Positions 4,485 to 6,553 of a stretch of DNA of 6,553 nucleotides are shown here, piece by piece; the first letter of the stretch is position 1; each line of letters begins with the position of its first letter. The translations under genes and the position numbers were made by a program. A model generated the notes under the pieces. That model was not told the origin of the DNA. It did not search any database and was given only the letters and a program-made list of their open reading frames with translations. The DNA comes from an uncultured Clostridia bacterium (GTDB lineage: Bacteria; Bacillota_A; Clostridia; Oscillospirales; Oscillospiraceae). The stretch is taken from positions 1 through 6,553 of the forward strand of contig CAMGMW010000070.1 of the NCBI GenBank assembly GCA_946059285.1. The letters are read 5' to 3'.

Positions 4485-6467
4485 ATGAAGGGATCCGACT
4501 CACAGCGGCTCTTGCAAAAGGGACGGCTGTTACCGCGATTGAGCAATGCCCTATCGACAGAGCGTGGTCGGCTGCTTCGGGACAGCCTACTATTGTTTGT
4601 CGGAGGCTTCTTTATGAGCGGTGCGCGGATTGCGGGTTGTCCGCTGCCGCTTGCCGGTTGTATGGCATCGGCGCTGCACATTGGGCTGCGCTCGGTATCC
4701 TCTTGCGCTGGGACGGTGCTGGGCTATCTTCTGCTGTGGGGCGGCGCACAGGGTGCGGAGATGACCGCCTTTTCGATTCTGATGCTTGCGGCGGTTGTGG
4801 TGTTTCAGGGGACACAGCTTCCGGCCTCCCGATGGTTCCTGCCTGTCATGGCAGCAGGAGTATCCGCCACGCTCGGTATGGTGATGCTGTTCAGTCATCC
4901 ATGCTGGACAGAGGCTGCCCGATGGGCAATGAAGCTGCTGCTCGCCGCCGTTGGACAGGCGGCCTTCCGCGAGTCGGTACGGGGCGACCGGCGCGGCAAG
5001 GTGTTTTTCCTTGCGGTGCTTTTGTCCGGCTTGTCTGGCACAGGGCTTCCGGTAGATCTGGGACTGTTTTGCGCAGCGGCTCTGGCAACGGTGTCGCCGG
5101 AGCTTGCGCTGACTGCGGCGGCGGGGGTTGCGCTTGATCTGACAGGGATATACGGAAATTGCATTACGGTGGCACTGCTGCTTCCGTCTGTGCTGGTAAG
5201 GATTTTTCGCCTTCGGAATGCGATACTGCGAGGCGTGCTGTTTGCCGGTCTGTCCGCCACTGTGCTGCTTTTCTTCGGGACGGTATCGTCTGCGGCGTAT
5301 ATCGGTCTGGGATTGGGCGTCGTTGCAGGAACCGTTGCGGATCGGCTGCATTTACTCCCCTCCGGGATCGCGGCAAGCCACCGCGAGGCTGCTGCAAGAT
5401 CGCTGCTGGAGGCGGCGGAGGTTCTCGAAACACTCCGGCGGCAGCTTCCTCCGGAGCTTGAAACAGTGACGCAAAGTGAGGCGGACAGCGTCTATGACGG
5501 CGCTGCAGACCGAGTCTGCCGTTGCTGCGCTCGTTTTCGCCGCTGCTGGGAATACTCCGCCTCGCAGACCTGTCATGCACTGAACAGCGCGGCAAAGCGC
5601 ATCATGACCCGCGGCGTTGCAACCGCGGAGGATTTTCCCGAGAGTTTTCGGGAAAGCTGCTGCCATTTTGACGGCTTTATAACGGCGCTGAATCAGGAAC
5701 TGGAGGGAATGCTGTTTCGCCGCCGCTACCGTATTGAATTGCAGGAAAGCCGGCAAATTGTAGCGGAGGAGTTTTCATGCGTGGCGGAATACCTGCGGGA
5801 TATGCAGGCAGAGCTACAGGCTCCGGAACGCCCCAAACCGATCTATCAGCCTGTGATCGGAATCAGCACCGCAGGAAAAGATGGAAACGCCGTCAACGGA
5901 GACCGCGGGACCTGTTTCGCAGGCGTACGGTCGGACTATTATGTCGTTTTGTGCGACGGCATGGGGACCGGCATGGAGGCAGCCGCGCTCAGCAATGATA
6001 CAATCCGCCTGATCCGCCGCCTTCTCAACGGCGGTATCTCGGCGGAATCCGCGCTGCGTATCGTCAACGGCACCTATCTTCTGCGGGGCACTGGCTGCTT
6101 TGCAACGGTGGACCTGCTACGAATCGATTTGGAGCACGCGGAAGCGGAGCTGTATAAGTGGGGCTCTGCCCCCTCGTACTTACGCGAAGGCGAAAGGGTC
6201 AGAAAAATCGGGACAGCCGCTCTGCCGCCGGGAGTGGGTGTGGGAGGAGACCACTCGCCGGAGCGTTACAGGCTGTCCCTGCGTCGGGGGGAGATGCTGG
6301 TACTGGTAAGTGATGGGGCAAGCGAAGAGGAGACGGAGTCCGCGATCGCGGCGTTTTCCGGGGACTCTCCGCGGGAACTGGCTGCACTGCTGATTGCGGG
6401 TATTTCAGCAGAGGATGATATGACAGCCGTTGCGATTTCTCTGCGTCCGCGGATTTCCTGTCCATAA
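4485..6467 (+). CDS. spoIIE: Stage II sporulation protein E, membrane PP2C-type serine phosphatase
   Basis: SpoIIE dephosphorylates the anti-anti-sigma factor SpoIIAA, which frees sigma-F in the forespore, and in Bacillus it also works at the polar septum with FtsZ. This copy (660 aa) is shorter than the roughly 827-aa B. subtilis protein but has all three parts. The N-terminal half (about 32-290) is a run of hydrophobic helices, apparently eight to ten membrane spans. A linker (about 291-450) contains a cysteine-rich segment VCRCCARFRRCW (344-355) plus Cys392 and Cys393. The C-terminal phosphatase (about 452-653) shows NGDRG (471-475), LCDGMGTGMEAA (489-500), WGSAPSYL (559-566), LVSDGA (607-612) and EDDMTAVAI (643-651). 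Asp491, Asp610 and Asp645 are the expected metal ligands, all present, so the enzyme should be active. The start is set by GGAGGG 8 bases upstream. The nearest downstream gene is not in the window. Presence of spoIIE implies an endospore former. Confidence 0.95.
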   Translation: MKGSDSQRLLQKGRLLPRLSNALSTERGRLLRDSLLLFVGGFFMSGARIAGCPLPLAGCMASALHIGLRSVSSCAGTVLGYLLLWGGAQGAEMTAFSILMLAAVVVFQGTQLPASRWFLPVMAAGVSATLGMVMLFSHPCWTEAARWAMKLLLAAVGQAAFRESVRGDRRGKVFFLAVLLSGLSGTGLPVDLGLFCAAALATVSPELALTAAAGVALDLTGIYGNCITVALLLPSVLVRIFRLRNAILRGVLFAGLSATVLLFFGTVSSAAYIGLGLGVVAGTVADRLHLLPSGIAASHREAAARSLLEAAEVLETLRRQLPPELETVTQSEADSVYDGAADRVCRCCARFRRCWEYSASQTCHALNSAAKRIMTRGVATAEDFPESFRESCCHFDGFITALNQELEGMLFRRRYRIELQESRQIVAEEFSCVAEYLRDMQAELQAPERPKPIYQPVIGISTAGKDGNAVNGDRGTCFAGVRSDYYVVLCDGMGTGMEAAALSNDTIRLIRRLLNGGISAESALRIVNGTYLLRGTGCFATVDLLRIDLEHAEAELYKWGSAPSYLREGERVRKIGTAALPPGVGVGGDHSPERYRLSLRRGEMLVLVSDGASEEETESAIAAFSGDSPRELAALLIAGISAEDDMTAVAISLRPRISCP

Positions 6468-6553
6468 AATACCATATCTTGTGCGAATTTTTTGTCGCCT
6501 ATGTGTTCATCATAGCACCGGCGGCCGGCGTTCACAAGGACAAGTTTCAAAAT

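Noticed and set aside
4469..5137. Open + strand frame of 222 codons starting just before spoIIE
   Set aside because: It is a shifted frame inside spoIIE. Its ATG overlaps the spoIIE ribosome binding site, and its protein is Gly/Cys/Arg-rich without recognisable motifs.
5634..5655. 8-bp perfect hairpin (TTTCCCGA / TCGGGAAA, 6-base loop) inside spoIIE
   Set aside because: It lies in coding sequence with no T-run after it. One such stem is expected by chance in a window this size.
6468..6553. Possible terminator or promoter after spoIIE
   Set aside because: There is a run of six T at 6488-6493 with no stem before it, a 5-bp stem at 6499-6515 and a GC-rich patch at 6517-6530. None combines into a convincing terminator, and no promoter pair is evident before the window ends.
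1..6553. CRISPR arrays, tRNA or rRNA genes, transposase or integrase genes, att sites
   Set aside because: No direct-repeat array, cloverleaf, rRNA-like stretch or recombinase motif was seen on either strand. The long intervals are filled by the six described genes.

Overview
The window looks like a chromosomal segment from a spore-forming Firmicute, most likely an anaerobic Clostridia (Oscillospiraceae/Lachnospiraceae type). The evidence is a complete spoIIE, a Clostridia-style DUF1287 protein, an oxygen-sensitive Fe-S flavoenzyme of the enoate reductase class, strong GGAGG ribosome binding sites and moderate-to-high GC. The species cannot be named from the sequence.

Region 1 (1-3560, + strand) is a tight four-gene unit. 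It begins, already inside the gene, with the C-terminal two thirds of an Old Yellow Enzyme-family FMN/FAD/4Fe-4S reductase (2,4-dienoyl-CoA/2-enoate reductase type). This is followed by the two subunits of an aconitase X (AcnX) dehydratase: a 426-aa catalytic subunit and a 147-aa swivel subunit. The last gene is a membrane-anchored DUF1287 protein with an NlpC/P60-like Cys/His arrangement. The first junction has a stop codon merged with the next Shine-Dalgarno sequence. The next two junctions are ATGA stop/start overlaps, so the genes are very probably one transcript with coupled translation. An AcnX dehydratase beside an enoate-type reductase suggests a dehydrate-then-reduce pathway for a hydroxy acid. 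The substrate is unknown, and this is the most interesting hypothesis in the window.

Region 2 (3561-3688) lies between convergent genes and holds two strong hairpins. The first is long and interrupted (3569-3632). The second is a perfect 12-bp stem (3647-3684) followed by a T-rich run on the + strand. Together they probably terminate transcription from both sides.

Region 3 (3689-4282, - strand) is a stand-alone CYTH-domain protein (triphosphate tunnel metalloenzyme fold). It has a near-perfect housekeeping promoter (TTGACA, 17-bp spacer, TATGAT) and a short leader.

Region 4 (4283-4484) is a divergent control region. It contains the CYTH promoter, a perfect 10-bp inverted repeat, and a candidate spoIIE promoter with an extended -10 element and a possible Spo0A-type box.

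Region 5 (4485-6467, + strand) is a complete spoIIE: a membrane-bound PP2C-type phosphatase of 660 aa that activates sigma-F in the forespore. The last 86 bases hold no feature I can support. The metabolic operon and the sporulation gene are probably neighbours rather than parts of one pathway.
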